This document shows, in pieces, positions 16,676 to 23,282 of a stretch of 43,926 nucleotides of DNA. Made by a program: the position numbers and the translations under genes. Within the stretch, counting starts at the first letter, position 1, and the number at the start of each line of letters is the position of its first letter. Origin of the DNA: Haladaptatus litoreus (lineage in GTDB: Archaea; Halobacteriota; Halobacteria; Halobacteriales; Haladaptataceae); assembly GCF_900156425.1 (NCBI RefSeq), contig NZ_FTNO01000009.1:1-43926 (forward strand). Reading direction: 5' to 3'. The notes beneath the pieces are model-generated. The model ran no database searches. It was not told the origin of the DNA and worked only from the letters and a program-made list of their open reading frames with translations.

Positions 16676-16741
16676 ATGTCGGAGGACAGGCGCGTGGCGC
16701 GGAATGACAATTATGATACAGACAGACGCGAGGAGAAATGA
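16676..16741 (+). CDS. 21-residue ORF coupled to the next gene
   Basis: A short very charged ORF (MSEDRRVARNDNYDTD and so on) whose TGA overlaps the ATG at 16738 as ATGA. The overlap is the coupling used throughout this genome. It could be a real micro-protein or only a device that delivers ribosomes to the 16738 start. Confidence 0.4.
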   Translation: MSEDRRVARNDNYDTDRREEK

Positions 16742-16962
16742 GCCTAACGGACAACCAAAAAATGGGTGGCGCAATGCTTGCCGTTGGCGTATCGCTGGCT
16801 GTGGCCGAAGCAACCGGCCACGTCGTCTTAGCAGACTCGACACTTCGCGTTATTATCCGAACCGGCGCGCTACTCTATGGCGGGGAGGTCATGGCCCGGA
16901 TGGTCGGATTATCCCCCCTTGGTGGCAAGACCAGTCGAAACGAGGAGGGTGACGGCAAGTGA
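16738..16962 (+). CDS. Small membrane protein
   Basis: A 74-residue protein with two hydrophobic stretches (GGAMLAVGVSLAVAEATG and IIRTGALLYGGEVMARMVG) and a polar tail. The segment GLSPLGGKTSRN recalls the GLSPLG motif at the C-termini of the proteins at 26370 and 26657. It ends in a GTGA overlap with the next membrane protein gene, so the two are probably translated together and may act as a pair in the host membrane. Confidence 0.65.
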   Translation: MSLTDNQKMGGAMLAVGVSLAVAEATGHVVLADSTLRVIIRTGALLYGGEVMARMVGLSPLGGKTSRNEEGDGK

Positions 16963-17390
16963 AACACTATCTTCAGGAATACATCGACTGGGTTCTGTAC
17001 CGGTCGGTGTTTAGTTCCGGGTACTTCGTTGCAATCGTGTTAGGACTCACGTTCGGGCTGTCATTTATCTCGGTCTTGTTCCAAATCTCCCCGCCCGAAA
17101 TGTCGCTACTCGCCGGGATTGCGTGGCTTGCAGTGGCACTCTATTTGGACTGGTTTGCCGACACACCCGAACCATGTCCAGATGGGGTGATACTCATCTT
17201 TACCATGCTCTCATTCGGTCTTGTGAGCGAGTACGGGCGACTCATCCCGAACCTTATCCCACCGGGGATTACGGCGGTTATCGGCTATAGTGCGTTCATC
17301 GTAGCGGCTCTGCTGGCGTTAAGCGTGGTGCTCTTCATTCTCCACGAGTTCGAAGAACAGTTCCGAACCCTCCGATTGAGACACCGCTAA
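16959..17390 (+). CDS. Integral membrane protein, about four helices
   Basis: A 143-residue, strongly hydrophobic protein with about four membrane segments (for example FVAIVLGLTFGLSFISVLF, LAGIAWLAVALYLDW and AFIVAALLALSVVLFILHEF). The GTG start overlaps the preceding stop. It is the last rightward gene; its stop overlaps the last leftward gene by four bases, so the late and early units converge here. Function is unknown; egress or superinfection control is possible. Confidence 0.7.
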   Translation: MKHYLQEYIDWVLYRSVFSSGYFVAIVLGLTFGLSFISVLFQISPPEMSLLAGIAWLAVALYLDWFADTPEPCPDGVILIFTMLSFGLVSEYGRLIPNLIPPGITAVIGYSAFIVAALLALSVVLFILHEFEEQFRTLRLRHR

Positions 17391-17575
17391 TCTTTGCGGT
17401 CGTCGATTACTTGTTTCGCCTGTTCGATTGCTTCTTGTTCGCTATTCTCGCCCAGAGGGATCACTGTCAGTGGCACTCGTTCGGGTGGTGAGATTCCAAC
17501 ACCCGTTGATTTCGGGTGCAGAATGGCTCTCACTTCCTCATCGTCTATTTCGATAGTGCAATCTCGGTATTCCAT
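17387..17575 (-). CDS. Small acidic protein, unknown function
   Basis: A 62-residue protein (starts MEYRDCTIEIDDEEVRAIL) with alternating strands followed by a helix rich in Glu, Gln and Lys. I do not recognise a family. It is the last gene of the leftward unit but has the 19-bp palindrome 43 bases upstream, so it is probably transcribed on its own. Confidence 0.65.
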   Translation of the reverse strand: MEYRDCTIEIDDEEVRAILHPKSTGVGISPPERVPLTVIPLGENSEQEAIEQAKQVIDDRKD

Positions 17576-17617
17576 GGGTATGTGTTTAAGTAGGGTTGGG
17601 TAAATAGCTTGGTGTGG

Positions 17618-17636
17618 GTTAGTATGCTATACTAAC
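17618..17636 (-). promoter_or_regulatory. 19-bp palindrome upstream of the 17575 gene
   Basis: Read on the minus strand it is GTTAGTATAGCATACTAAC, identical to the copy at 14875. Its orientation relative to the downstream gene is the same as at 1880, 14875 and 34194, which argues for a directional promoter-linked element. Confidence 0.75.
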
Positions 17637-17696
17637 GTTGTCGTCTATTCTCGTGTAGGAATCAGTTTATGCAGCGATATATGGTTTATATAGTAT

Positions 17697-17894
17697 TCAA
17701 CGTCTCTCGTATGGAGCGAATAGATAGGTATTTTCCCAATCACAATAGTCACACTTGATACCGAACTCCAGCATGAGTGCCCCATTGCGTACAGTTAGAT
17801 GTTCGTAAATTCCTTGGGTTGCTCGTTCACCGCCCGGGCCATAGACGGTGGTGTCTTCCAACGATTCTCCACAATTTGGGCAGGCGTCTGTCAT
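17697..17894 (-). CDS. Small zinc-finger protein
   Basis: A 65-residue protein with CPNCG at residues 5-9 and CDYCDWE near residue 49, a four-Cys zinc ribbon with a 40-residue spacer. The ATG overlaps the stop of the 21-residue ORF upstream. Such proteins are common in haloarchaeal viruses; nucleic-acid or protein binding is likely but not shown. Confidence 0.7.
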   Translation of the reverse strand: MTDACPNCGESLEDTTVYGPGGERATQGIYEHLTVRNGALMLEFGIKCDYCDWENTYLFAPYERR

Positions 17895-17956
17895 TGTTGT
17901 GTAGTCCTATATTCTGTGTTGTTGCGTATCTCGGGGGTGATTGGTGTGCCGTTCAT
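17891..17956 (-). CDS. 21-residue micro-protein between two coupled genes
   Basis: A 21-residue ORF (MNGTPITPEIRNNTEY and so on). Its ATG overlaps the stop of the HNH-fusion gene as ATGA, and its TGA overlaps the ATG of the zinc-finger gene, also as ATGA. Overlaps on both sides make it likely to be translated. Function is unknown. Confidence 0.55.
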   Translation of the reverse strand: MNGTPITPEIRNNTEYRTTQQ

Positions 17957-18801
17957 GGTACGAGTTTGTATATTCCTTCTCGGTAGTCGGTTGCGATTCT
18001 GTCGAATGAAAACGGTGGTGACTTCTTTTTCCCAACGATGTACTCACGGACGGCTGGTTGTCCTTGGAACCTGTCCTCGAAGAACATCCGGAGGACAGAA
18101 GGTGTCAAATTGTATTTCCCACCGCCCTCCTCGTATAGGCCTACATCTTTGGCCATGCCAATCACGATGCTTCGGGCCGCCTTTGTAGTCAGTGGTTCCC
18201 CCCATTTGTTTGTGGAAAGGAATAGCGATTCGCATCCTCGTGAGTCGGGGCGGATAGCCAGCCATCTCCTAAGTTCATGAACTGTTTCTCTATCGAGGGG
18301 GACTTTTGCCGTCGACAGCCTCCCACCACCTTGTGGTGCAGGCGATTCGTGTCCACTAATGATGATATGCTCAGGGACTCCATCCCTCGGATCTAATGTG
18401 AGGGCGTCTTCGTCGTGGAAAGGGTTCTTCTTAATCCGGAGGTCGGTGACTTTGAGGTCGGGTAAATCATTCACTCCGACACCAATCTTTGCGAACAGCA
18501 TGAACACAGCACGCTTCAGTGGGTGTCCGGTGGAGTCTAACGTTCTTTGGACTTCGGATATAGTCGGCAACCACCTTGTATCCGACTCGGTTAGTTTGTC
18601 GGGGACTGGGACTCCAGTGTGGGCATTGTTGTGACACCCATCGCACAGTGTTCTCAAGTTGGACATAGCGTCTTTTCCTCCTTTTGAAAGAGGGACTACG
18701 TGATGAACGTGGAGGCGGTCAGACTCTCCACAGTTTATACACACGCCACCATCCAATTCAATCCGCTTCTTCCTTGTCTCGGGCCACGTTTTTGATCTCA
18801 T
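17953..18801 (-). CDS. HNH endonuclease fused to tyrosine-recombinase-like domain
   Basis: A 282-residue protein with two parts. Residues 20-63 form a complete HNH finger: C21-x2-C24, H33-H34, PLSKGG, N48, C53-x2-C56-H57. Residues about 88-282 resemble the catalytic domain of tyrosine recombinases: a helix where the first Arg is expected reads FAKIGVGVNDLPDLKVTDL (no Arg), K166 lies in a beta-turn, LTPSVLRMFF (232-241) replaces the usual HxLRH motif keeping R238, and Y273 or Y278 could be the nucleophile position. The recombinase half thus looks degenerate and may only bind DNA while the HNH half cuts. It could be a homing or packaging-related nuclease or a remodelled integrase. Confidence 0.65.
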   Translation of the reverse strand: MRSKTWPETRKKRIELDGGVCINCGESDRLHVHHVVPLSKGGKDAMSNLRTLCDGCHNNAHTGVPVPDKLTESDTRWLPTISEVQRTLDSTGHPLKRAVFMLFAKIGVGVNDLPDLKVTDLRIKKNPFHDEDALTLDPRDGVPEHIIISGHESPAPQGGGRLSTAKVPLDRETVHELRRWLAIRPDSRGCESLFLSTNKWGEPLTTKAARSIVIGMAKDVGLYEEGGGKYNLTPSVLRMFFEDRFQGQPAVREYIVGKKKSPPFSFDRIATDYREGIYKLVP

Positions 18802-18832
18802 TTTATCGACTCGCGTAGTACCATCTGCGTAT

Positions 18833-19003
18833 TCAGCGGTCGAACTTGGCGATTAGAACCCGACCGTCGTCATAATCCCAACCGAGTTCCAATCTAATCT
18901 CGGTATCATCGTCCAGTTCGTCGATTACTTTCGCCCCTCCGATTACGTCGATTTGTTCTTTCGTTAGTGTCGCTTCGAACTCGTCTAAGTGTATCCAAGT
19001 CAT
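18833..19003 (-). CDS. Small acidic protein, unknown function
   Basis: A 56-residue protein (MTWIHLDEFEATLTKEQIDV start) ending in strands DTEIRLELGWDYDDGRVLIA. Longer starts at 19066 would overlap the gene upstream by 40 bases and add a basic segment unlike the rest, so the ATG at 19003 is preferred. No family recognised. Confidence 0.55.
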   Translation of the reverse strand: MTWIHLDEFEATLTKEQIDVIGGAKVIDELDDDTEIRLELGWDYDDGRVLIAKFDR

Positions 19004-19025
19004 CGGTAAGTCACACTTCCGTATT

Positions 19026-19283
19026 TCACGGGAGAACTCCAACCGGGAGTGTCGTGTCATGGCCACACCGCTGGCAGTCCCACGTCATCCGTCGAGTACC
19101 GAACCGCCTTTCCATCGACGCCGTCATTTCTGCCGCCTTACGTGCTTGTTCTGGGGTCATATTTGAGAGGTCGTCAGCGAGGAACTCCTCTGTTTTCCGT
19201 TCAACGAATGCTGGCCCGTAACCGTCGGGGTTTTCATATTCGCAGTCGTATTTGTGTCCGAGTATTAGGCATCGTAGTTTCAT
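19026..19283 (-). CDS. Zinc-binding protein, DUF1660-like opening
   Basis: An 85-residue protein. The opening MKLRCLILGHKYDCEY resembles short prophage proteins of the DUF1660 type (MKLxCxxxGHxW), and a second Cys pair (WDCQRCGH) near the end completes a zinc site. The helical middle holds EQARKAAEM. In-frame starts at 19295 and 19343 exist; MKL was chosen because it matches the family opening and avoids overlap with the gene upstream. Confidence 0.55.
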   Translation of the reverse strand: MKLRCLILGHKYDCEYENPDGYGPAFVERKTEEFLADDLSNMTPEQARKAAEMTASMERRFGTRRMTWDCQRCGHDTTLPVGVLP

Positions 19284-19302
19284 GTTGAGTCTCATCTGCG
19301 TA

Positions 19303-19521
19303 TCAAGCAACGTCTTCAATTCGGACAGTGACTGTGTGTCCACAGTTCCCGCACTCTATCGTAGTATCGTCAGTGATTGGTGGTGCACTTTTGAGTACTT
19401 CCTCTCCGTTGACGATGGGATCTGCTGCAAACATCCCACTCATGTTGTTGTAATCGCCGCACTCTCCACACTGCATTCCCCACTCGTATCCGCTGAAGTG
19501 GTTTGTCGAGTTTTCAGTCAT
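19303..19521 (-). CDS. Small zinc-ribbon protein
   Basis: A 72-residue protein with CGECG near residue 18 and CGNCGH near residue 57, a clear zinc ribbon with Asp/Glu-rich linker. The ATG follows GTAACCAACA, a leader also used by the 20021 gene. It lies in a run of zinc-binding genes. Confidence 0.65.
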   Translation of the reverse strand: MTENSTNHFSGYEWGMQCGECGDYNNMSGMFAADPIVNGEEVLKSAPPITDDTTIECGNCGHTVTVRIEDVA

Positions 19522-19527
19522 TGTTGG

Positions 19528-19827
19528 TTACTTCTCTTTAGGCGCATAATCGTCAGTGTGATCATCCAGTTCACCATCACACCCGTCGATAGGGCATGGT
19601 GCTCCGTCAATTGGATCGTCGAGTAGCAGGACATCGTGGTCTTTCGACGTGCAACCGTGGAGTAGCGGGTGGTCGTATCGGTTCTCGTATTCAGGCAAGA
19701 TAATCAACTCCCCGTCTCTCACGTCGAACAGTCGTTTACAGTCGTTACATCGGACATCGAAGTCTGCGATAAAGCCTACTTCCGTGTCATCTGATTCGCA
19801 GCTCGGGCAAGTGGTGTATTCCGTCAT
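19528..19827 (-). CDS. Double zinc-finger protein
   Basis: A 99-residue protein with CPSC (7-10), CNDC (about 27-30), an HGC and CPIDGC toward the end, enough for two zinc sites. The middle has strands (GELIILPEYENRYDH). Six bases separate it from the zinc-ribbon gene downstream and two bases from the gene upstream, so it is co-transcribed. Confidence 0.65.
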   Translation of the reverse strand: MTEYTTCPSCESDDTEVGFIADFDVRCNDCKRLFDVRDGELIILPEYENRYDHPLLHGCTSKDHDVLLLDDPIDGAPCPIDGCDGELDDHTDDYAPKEK

Positions 19828-19829
19828 GG

Positions 19830-20021
19830 TTAGTTCAGCGCCGTCACTCTCCCCGTCTCGACTGTCTCGACGAATGCAGCCGAGTCTATCGTCTTCATGT
19901 CTCCAGGGTTGTCGTTACGCGAGAGGAAGAACAACTCAAGTTCTTCCGAGTAACGCGCTTCGAACTCAACACCGTCAGCCGATTCGTAATTTCCTTCGTA
20001 GTTGCGGATTGTTGTCGTCAT
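19830..20021 (-). CDS. Small acidic protein, unknown function
   Basis: A 63-residue beta-rich protein (TTTIRNYEGNYESADGVEF, then ELELFFLSRND). No family recognised and no Cys. It shares the leader GTAACCAACA with the 19521 gene and is part of the same cluster. Confidence 0.55.
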   Translation of the reverse strand: MTTTIRNYEGNYESADGVEFEARYSEELELFFLSRNDNPGDMKTIDSAAFVETVETGRVTALN

Positions 20022-20049
20022 TGTTGGTTACTTCCTATTTCTGTGATAT

Positions 20050-20259
20050 TCAGAAGCGGGATTGCAGTTCGTTAGCAATCTCTCGCACCTGTTCTTCGTT
20101 CGCGCGTTCTATCTCTTCCCGAACGATCTCCCGAAGCACGTTCTCCAACTCCGGAGCTTGGCCGTCGATGTATTCGGCCCATGTTCGGCCCATCTCTTGG
20201 CGTCGTTCGTTGTGCTTCGCGTAGTCGTCAGCGGGGAGTTTGATGTTTCGTCGTGGCAT
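20050..20259 (-). CDS. Ribbon-helix-helix-like small protein
   Basis: A 69-residue protein. The start MPRRNIKLPADDYAKHNERR is a basic beta-strand then helix, as in haloarchaeal ribbon-helix-helix regulators, followed by GRTWAEYIDG and a long Glu/Arg helix (ENVLREIVREEIERANEEQV). It probably binds DNA as a dimer. A role as operator-binding repressor is inference. Confidence 0.6.
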   Translation of the reverse strand: MPRRNIKLPADDYAKHNERRQEMGRTWAEYIDGQAPELENVLREIVREEIERANEEQVREIANELQSRF

Positions 20260-20291
20260 GGATTCCGAAATGGATTTTCTAAGAGGGTTGT

Positions 20292-20666
20292 TTAGTTGGC
20301 GTTGTCTGCGCAGAGTTCCATTTCGATCTGTGGGTCTGCGAAGTGGTTACTCCGGGAGAAATCTTCGATGGACTCGCCCGAGTGTTCGACGTGGTCACCA
20401 TCGTCGGTAAGTTCGAAGGTGTCATGGTGGGCGTGGACTTCTTCGCCGTCAACGTCGTATCGCTTGTAGACGCTAAGGAACTCTTCGCCATGGTCGTGCC
20501 GTTCGACCGTGTACGTGCTGGTAACGGCGTAGTGCGGGTCGTGGACGTGCGTGCCCTCGTAGCCTTCTGTAACCTGACTCGGGAAACGGGTGTCGTCGTC
20601 GATGTTTTTGATTTCTTGGAAGGTCGATTCGATTTCGTCCGTCGGGATGTTGTTGTTCTGGGTCAT
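20292..20666 (-). CDS. Acidic His-rich protein, unknown function
   Basis: A 124-residue very acidic protein with many His residues (THVHDPHYAVTSTYTVERHD, VHAHHDTF). It reads as a single beta-rich domain. No family recognised. It has its own promoter of the ATGTAGAAG type directly upstream, and the palindrome at 20746 lies 80 bases upstream. Confidence 0.65.
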   Translation of the reverse strand: MTQNNNIPTDEIESTFQEIKNIDDDTRFPSQVTEGYEGTHVHDPHYAVTSTYTVERHDHGEEFLSVYKRYDVDGEEVHAHHDTFELTDDGDHVEHSGESIEDFSRSNHFADPQIEMELCADNAN

Positions 20667-20712
20667 CGTTCTTCTACATGTGATACATAGGGATACACTG
20701 TATTAAAGGTTT
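20667..20712 (-). promoter_or_regulatory. Promoter P20.7 (ATGTAGAAG leader type)
   Basis: On the minus strand TTTAATACAG (TATA-like TTTAAT at 20702-20707) is followed by CCCTATG and the leader ACATGTAGAAGAACG before the ATG at 20666. Two other promoters, upstream of 22012 and 22885, share the same layout. A short leader of about 13 bases is predicted. Confidence 0.6.
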
Positions 20713-20745
20713 CTATTTTGCTATAGAATACACTGGGATACATGT

Positions 20746-20764
20746 GTTAGTATCTCATACTAAC
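20746..20764. promoter_or_regulatory. 19-bp palindrome GTTAGTATCTCATACTAAC
   Basis: A family member with a changed centre (CTC). It lies upstream of promoter P20.7 and downstream of the 20827 gene. The 62 bases after it, to 20826, hold a small inverted repeat (20805-20831) and no gene that I can see. Confidence 0.7.
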
Positions 20765-20826
20765 CTGCGGGTGCCATCGGGCGGTATAACATCTTTTATC
20801 TCTCCGTGAAGTGCGGGTTAGAGACT

Positions 20827-20934
20827 TCACGTCGAGACCGCAATGACGGCTGTCACGGCGTAGATGCAATACAGTACCAGTAGCGCCTTTAGTACGAGCC
20901 AATTCCACTCCATCGTCGTTCTTGGTTCAAGCAT
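20827..20934 (-). CDS. 35-residue membrane protein
   Basis: A tiny protein with one membrane helix (WLVLKALLVLYCIYAVTAVI) after a short charged start (MLEPRTTMEWN). The ATG lies 28 bases after the palindrome at 20963. Single-helix proteins of this size recur in this genome (25481, 27996, 34011). Confidence 0.55.
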   Translation of the reverse strand: MLEPRTTMEWNWLVLKALLVLYCIYAVTAVIAVST

Positions 20935-20962
20935 TGTTGAGTAGCGATTGTGTACCTCGCAG

Positions 20963-20981
20963 GTTAGTACAGCATACTAAC
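20963..20981. promoter_or_regulatory. 19-bp palindrome GTTAGTACAGCATACTAAC
   Basis: It overlaps the last codons of the 20977 gene and lies just upstream of the 20934 start on the minus strand, so it may give that small gene separate control. Confidence 0.7.
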
Positions 20982-21192
20982 CTTGGCGCCCCCATCGTTC
21001 ACCGATACCTACAGCCCTATCAGGAACGTGGATCTCTCGGGCGTATCGTCCTTCGACTATATCCATCTCTGGAACATCGGCTGCTTGCGCGGCTCTTTCA
21101 ACAACCAGTTTGAACACTGGATCGCGTTCATACTGTCTGATTGCTTGCTTTCTCGACAGCGGGATTTCGATTGTTGTGTATCCGAGTGGCAT
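20977..21192 (-). CDS. Small protein, unknown function
   Basis: A 71-residue protein (starts MPLGYTTIEIPLSRKQAIRQ) with a strand followed by charged helices and a basic end. The first 40 residues suit a small DNA-binding fold, but no family is recognised. Its ATG follows AGGAGAAGTAGAACA, where the Shine-Dalgarno overlaps the stop of the gene upstream. Confidence 0.6.
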   Translation of the reverse strand: MPLGYTTIEIPLSRKQAIRQYERDPVFKLVVERAAQAADVPEMDIVEGRYAREIHVPDRAVGIGERWGRQG

Positions 21193-21196
21193 TGTT

Positions 21197-21310
21197 CTAC
21201 TTCTCCTTTATTCCGTCAATATCCTTTCCAGACATAGTGATAACACCACTACCTGGGATAGCTACCTTCAATATTTGTCGTTCTGGTTCACCACGAAGAT
21301 CTCTTTCCAT
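21197..21310 (-). CDS. 37-residue basic protein
   Basis: A short protein (MERDLRGEPERQILKVAIPG start) ending GIKEK. Its last codons and stop carry the Shine-Dalgarno AAGGAGAAG for the next gene, and its own ATG follows the same signal in the gene upstream. The tight packing supports translation. Function unknown. Confidence 0.5.
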   Translation of the reverse strand: MERDLRGEPERQILKVAIPGSGVITMSGKDIDGIKEK

Positions 21311-21314
21311 GATT

Positions 21315-21491
21315 TCACTTCTCCTTTGGGCTAAAAGCGGCAGTGGCAACGATACACCCAACGACAAACGGGAGTATTGCGAGCCAATCTTTTGTTCTGC
21401 TTGGTGGGTAGAAAATCAGAACTGTAATCACTACCAAGGCAGTAAGAAACGAAGCGTCAATTCCTTCTCTTACCCATTTTGCCAGTCTCAT
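21315..21491 (-). CDS. 58-residue two-helix membrane protein
   Basis: Two hydrophobic stretches (FLTALVVITVLIFY and WLAILPFVVGCIVATAAF) separated by PPSRTKD. It starts three bases after the stop of an 11-codon ORF and ends with the embedded Shine-Dalgarno (SPKEK). A small membrane protein of unknown role. Confidence 0.6.
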   Translation of the reverse strand: MRLAKWVREGIDASFLTALVVITVLIFYPPSRTKDWLAILPFVVGCIVATAAFSPKEK

Positions 21492-21494
21492 TTT

Positions 21495-21530
21495 CTACTT
21501 CTCCATATCGCCGTAATAGAACGTTGTCAT
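21495..21530 (-). CDS. 11-codon micro-ORF (possible leader peptide)
   Basis: MTTFYYGDMEK. Its ATG overlaps the stop of the HTH gene (ATGA), and its end GGAGAAGTAGAAA forms the Shine-Dalgarno of the following gene. Translation is plausible; it may be only a relay for ribosomes. Confidence 0.35.
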   Translation of the reverse strand: MTTFYYGDMEK

Positions 21531-21700
21531 TCTAACAGTTTCCTCTCCGCGTTTTTCACGTTCTTATTCACTGCCTGCCGACTCTTCCCGCGAATATCGG
21601 CCCATTCCGACTGGGAATAACCTTTCTTGGTCGTGGCCCAATAGTCGAGAGCTTCTGACGCCGATAAACCGCTACGGAGTAACGTCTCAAGTTCGTCCAT
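21527..21700 (-). CDS. Small helix-turn-helix protein
   Basis: A 57-residue protein with the pattern of a sigma-region-4-like HTH: LSASEALDYWATTKKGYSQS then EWADIRGKSRQAVNKNVKNA. The second part is the recognition helix region. Proteins of this type are common in haloarchaeal viruses and plasmids. It begins directly after the stop of the 21701 gene, so both are co-translated. Confidence 0.65.
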   Translation of the reverse strand: MDELETLLRSGLSASEALDYWATTKKGYSQSEWADIRGKSRQAVNKNVKNAERKLLE

Positions 21701-22012
21701 CTATGCGATTTTGACGAGATTTTCCCCACGGGTTCGGATTTCGTCTGCCGCGTCCTGTCCCTTCTTGTCTTCGTCCATCGTGACGTTGTTGATGACTTCC
21801 GCGAAGATGGCTTCGACGGCATCGAGGTCGCTAACTTGGAGTTCGTCGATGGCGTAATCAATGGCCGCACCGAATGCCATACGGTGGAGGCTACGGCTCG
21901 CGTGAGCTTCTGCACCTTCCGCGCGTTCAAGGTTCTTCCCTGCAACAATCAGGCACTCGCCAGCGGCTTTCATCGTGTTGTTCTGGGTCTTGGATTGGGT
22001 GGTAACAGACAT
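21701..22012 (-). CDS. Helical acidic protein, unknown function
   Basis: A 103-residue, mostly helical protein (CLIVAGKNLERAEGAEAHAS; SDLDAVEAIFAEVINNVT). No family recognised. It is the first gene after promoter P22.0 and heads a coupled operon with an HTH protein and two small membrane or basic proteins down to about 20.8 kb. Confidence 0.65.
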   Translation of the reverse strand: MSVTTQSKTQNNTMKAAGECLIVAGKNLERAEGAEAHASRSLHRMAFGAAIDYAIDELQVSDLDAVEAIFAEVINNVTMDEDKKGQDAADEIRTRGENLVKIA

Positions 22013-22056
22013 TGTTCTTCTACATGTAAACCATAGGTTGCTACTGTATTAAGTGT
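22013..22056 (-). promoter_or_regulatory. Promoter P22.0 (ATGTAGAAG leader type)
   Basis: On the minus strand ACTTAATACAG (TATA-like at 22048-22053) leads through AACCTATGG to ACATGTAGAAGAACA and the ATG at 22012. The layout is nearly the same as P20.7. The TATA lies just outside the end of the 22062 gene. Confidence 0.6.
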
Positions 22057-22061
22057 TTCTA

Positions 22062-22220
22062 TTAGTCTTTGGATATGTAGAGGGTGTATGACTCGCCACA
22101 CTCCCAACACTCTCCGTCTTTAACGATACGTCCCAAGTCGATCCACGTCTCGCACTCGTCGCACTGAAAAAGCGTATCGTCAACCCAGAGCTGTACGTTG
22201 TCGGTGGTGAGTTTTTCCAT
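22062..22220 (-). CDS. 52-residue zinc-ribbon protein
   Basis: CDEC at 19-22 and CWEC at about 39-42 form a compact zinc ribbon with Trp/Asp-rich surroundings (LWVDDTLFQCDECETWIDLG). It follows the 22254 gene by 33 bases and probably ends the operon started at P22.9. Confidence 0.6.
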   Translation of the reverse strand: MEKLTTDNVQLWVDDTLFQCDECETWIDLGRIVKDGECWECGESYTLYISKD

Positions 22221-22253
22221 CGTATCACTTCTGCTTAGTGTTGAAAGGGGAAG

Positions 22254-22688
22254 TCATGGTTTCGTGTAGTTGTTCGTCTTCTGTGCCTTCTCCCATCGGT
22301 CACGAGCTGCTTGGATATGATTCCGAACGGTGTTCTTTGACAAATCCAATATCGCCGCTATCTCGTCTTGGGAAAGGTCGAACAGTCCACCGAGTACCGC
22401 AACCTCCGCCTCTCGACGGGAGTAGACTGATTCATCCTCAACTTGGTCAAACAATTTGTCAATGTCGATGGATTCGAGAGCGTCGGTGATTTCGAAATAT
22501 CCCTCGTCGGCGGAGATACCCGATAGGAATATCTCGCCAGGGACGTGTTCGTGTTCTTCTACGATGTCAACCCCGAGGAGTTCGATGGGCATGAGAACAA
22601 ACTCGTCCCCACGACGTGCGAAAACCATGTCGGATTCTCCGATGGCATCAGCGGGTTGCCCGTAGGTAAGCCATTCTTCGTTGCTCAT
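22254..22688 (-). CDS. Transcription regulator with C-terminal HTH
   Basis: A 144-residue protein. Residues 1-90 are an acidic ligand- or partner-binding part; residues about 92-138 are a LuxR/sigma-4-like HTH (SRREAEVAVLGGLFDLSQDE then IAAILDLSKNTVRNHIQAAR). The start at 22688 overlaps the stop of the gene upstream as ATGA; a longer form from 22718 would overlap it by 34 bases. A probable viral regulator of early or late genes. Confidence 0.7.
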   Translation of the reverse strand: MSNEEWLTYGQPADAIGESDMVFARRGDEFVLMPIELLGVDIVEEHEHVPGEIFLSGISADEGYFEITDALESIDIDKLFDQVEDESVYSRREAEVAVLGGLFDLSQDEIAAILDLSKNTVRNHIQAARDRWEKAQKTNNYTKP

Positions 22689-22885
22689 GCTGTTTCCTCC
22701 GTGACTTTCTCGTCCCATTCGGTAGGGTATCGGCGTTTGAAGCCGTTGAGTTGTTCTTCGTCGTGAACTTCGTGAATCGTGATTTTGTCACCGAAATGCA
22801 AGAGGCTTGCAAGGTCGGTACCTGGAACGTCGTTGTGGTTCTCGACTTCATTGCCGCTGTGGATTGCTGTGATGTTCGCTATCAT
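22685..22885 (-). CDS. Small protein, unknown function
   Basis: A 66-residue protein (MIANITAIHSGNEVENHNDV start) with a strand and a helix. No family recognised. It is the first gene after promoter P22.9 and is coupled to the HTH regulator by an ATGA overlap, so it may work with that regulator. Confidence 0.6.
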   Translation of the reverse strand: MIANITAIHSGNEVENHNDVPGTDLASLLHFGDKITIHEVHDEEQLNGFKRRYPTEWDEKVTEETA

Positions 22886-22930
22886 TTTCCTTCTACATAC
22901 TAACCATGGTTAGCCATCAACTTAAGTGTT
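22886..22930 (-). promoter_or_regulatory. Promoter P22.9 (ATGTAGAAG leader type)
   Basis: On the minus strand ACTTAAG (TATA-like at 22922-22927) is followed by an inverted repeat CTAACCATGGTTAG and by GTATGTAGAAGGAAA before the ATG at 22885. The repeat includes a half-site (CATACTAACC on the plus strand) of the 19-bp palindrome family, between TATA and start. Confidence 0.6.
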
Positions 22931-22961
22931 ACTAATCATAGTTGGTAGTATTCAATACAAC

Positions 22962-23261
22962 CTACTTCCTACCACCACCATAATGCGCTGGTTTGGCATC
23001 TGTCACTTTCGTTCGGACAAAGCCCAAGTCGCCGCGTTTCTCACAAGCAGGGCACTGTGGAGGCTGTACGTAGGCTCTCCCGTCTCTTGGAAGTTCACCG
23101 ACCGTCGTTTCCCAGTCGCATGATTTACAGACGACGGGATACGTCTCTTTGTGTGACGGTGAGAGGAACGAGCATTTCAATGGGGAGTACAGTACCCCCT
23201 CAAGCTCGTATCCGTCTATCTCTTCTAAGTCGTGTTCGTGTTCGAATGCGGTTATCGTCAT
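22962..23261 (-). CDS. Zinc-finger protein
   Basis: A 99-residue protein. The N-terminal half is acidic (MTITAFEHEHDLEEIDGYEL); the second half has CKSC and CPAC pairs (about 45-48 and 72-75) for one zinc site, then a basic Gly-rich end. No family recognised. Confidence 0.65.
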   Translation of the reverse strand: MTITAFEHEHDLEEIDGYELEGVLYSPLKCSFLSPSHKETYPVVCKSCDWETTVGELPRDGRAYVQPPQCPACEKRGDLGFVRTKVTDAKPAHYGGGRK

Positions 23262-23282
23262 AATTTCAGTGTATAAGTCTTC

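Noticed and set aside
16519..16707. 62-codon basic frame after the first holin-like gene
   Set aside because: Covers the GC hairpin and is strongly basic; the small coupled ORF at 16676 fits better.
17387..20000. attP or integration site near the HNH fusion gene
   Set aside because: No tRNA-like or direct-repeat core was found beside it, and the recombinase-like domain lacks key residues.
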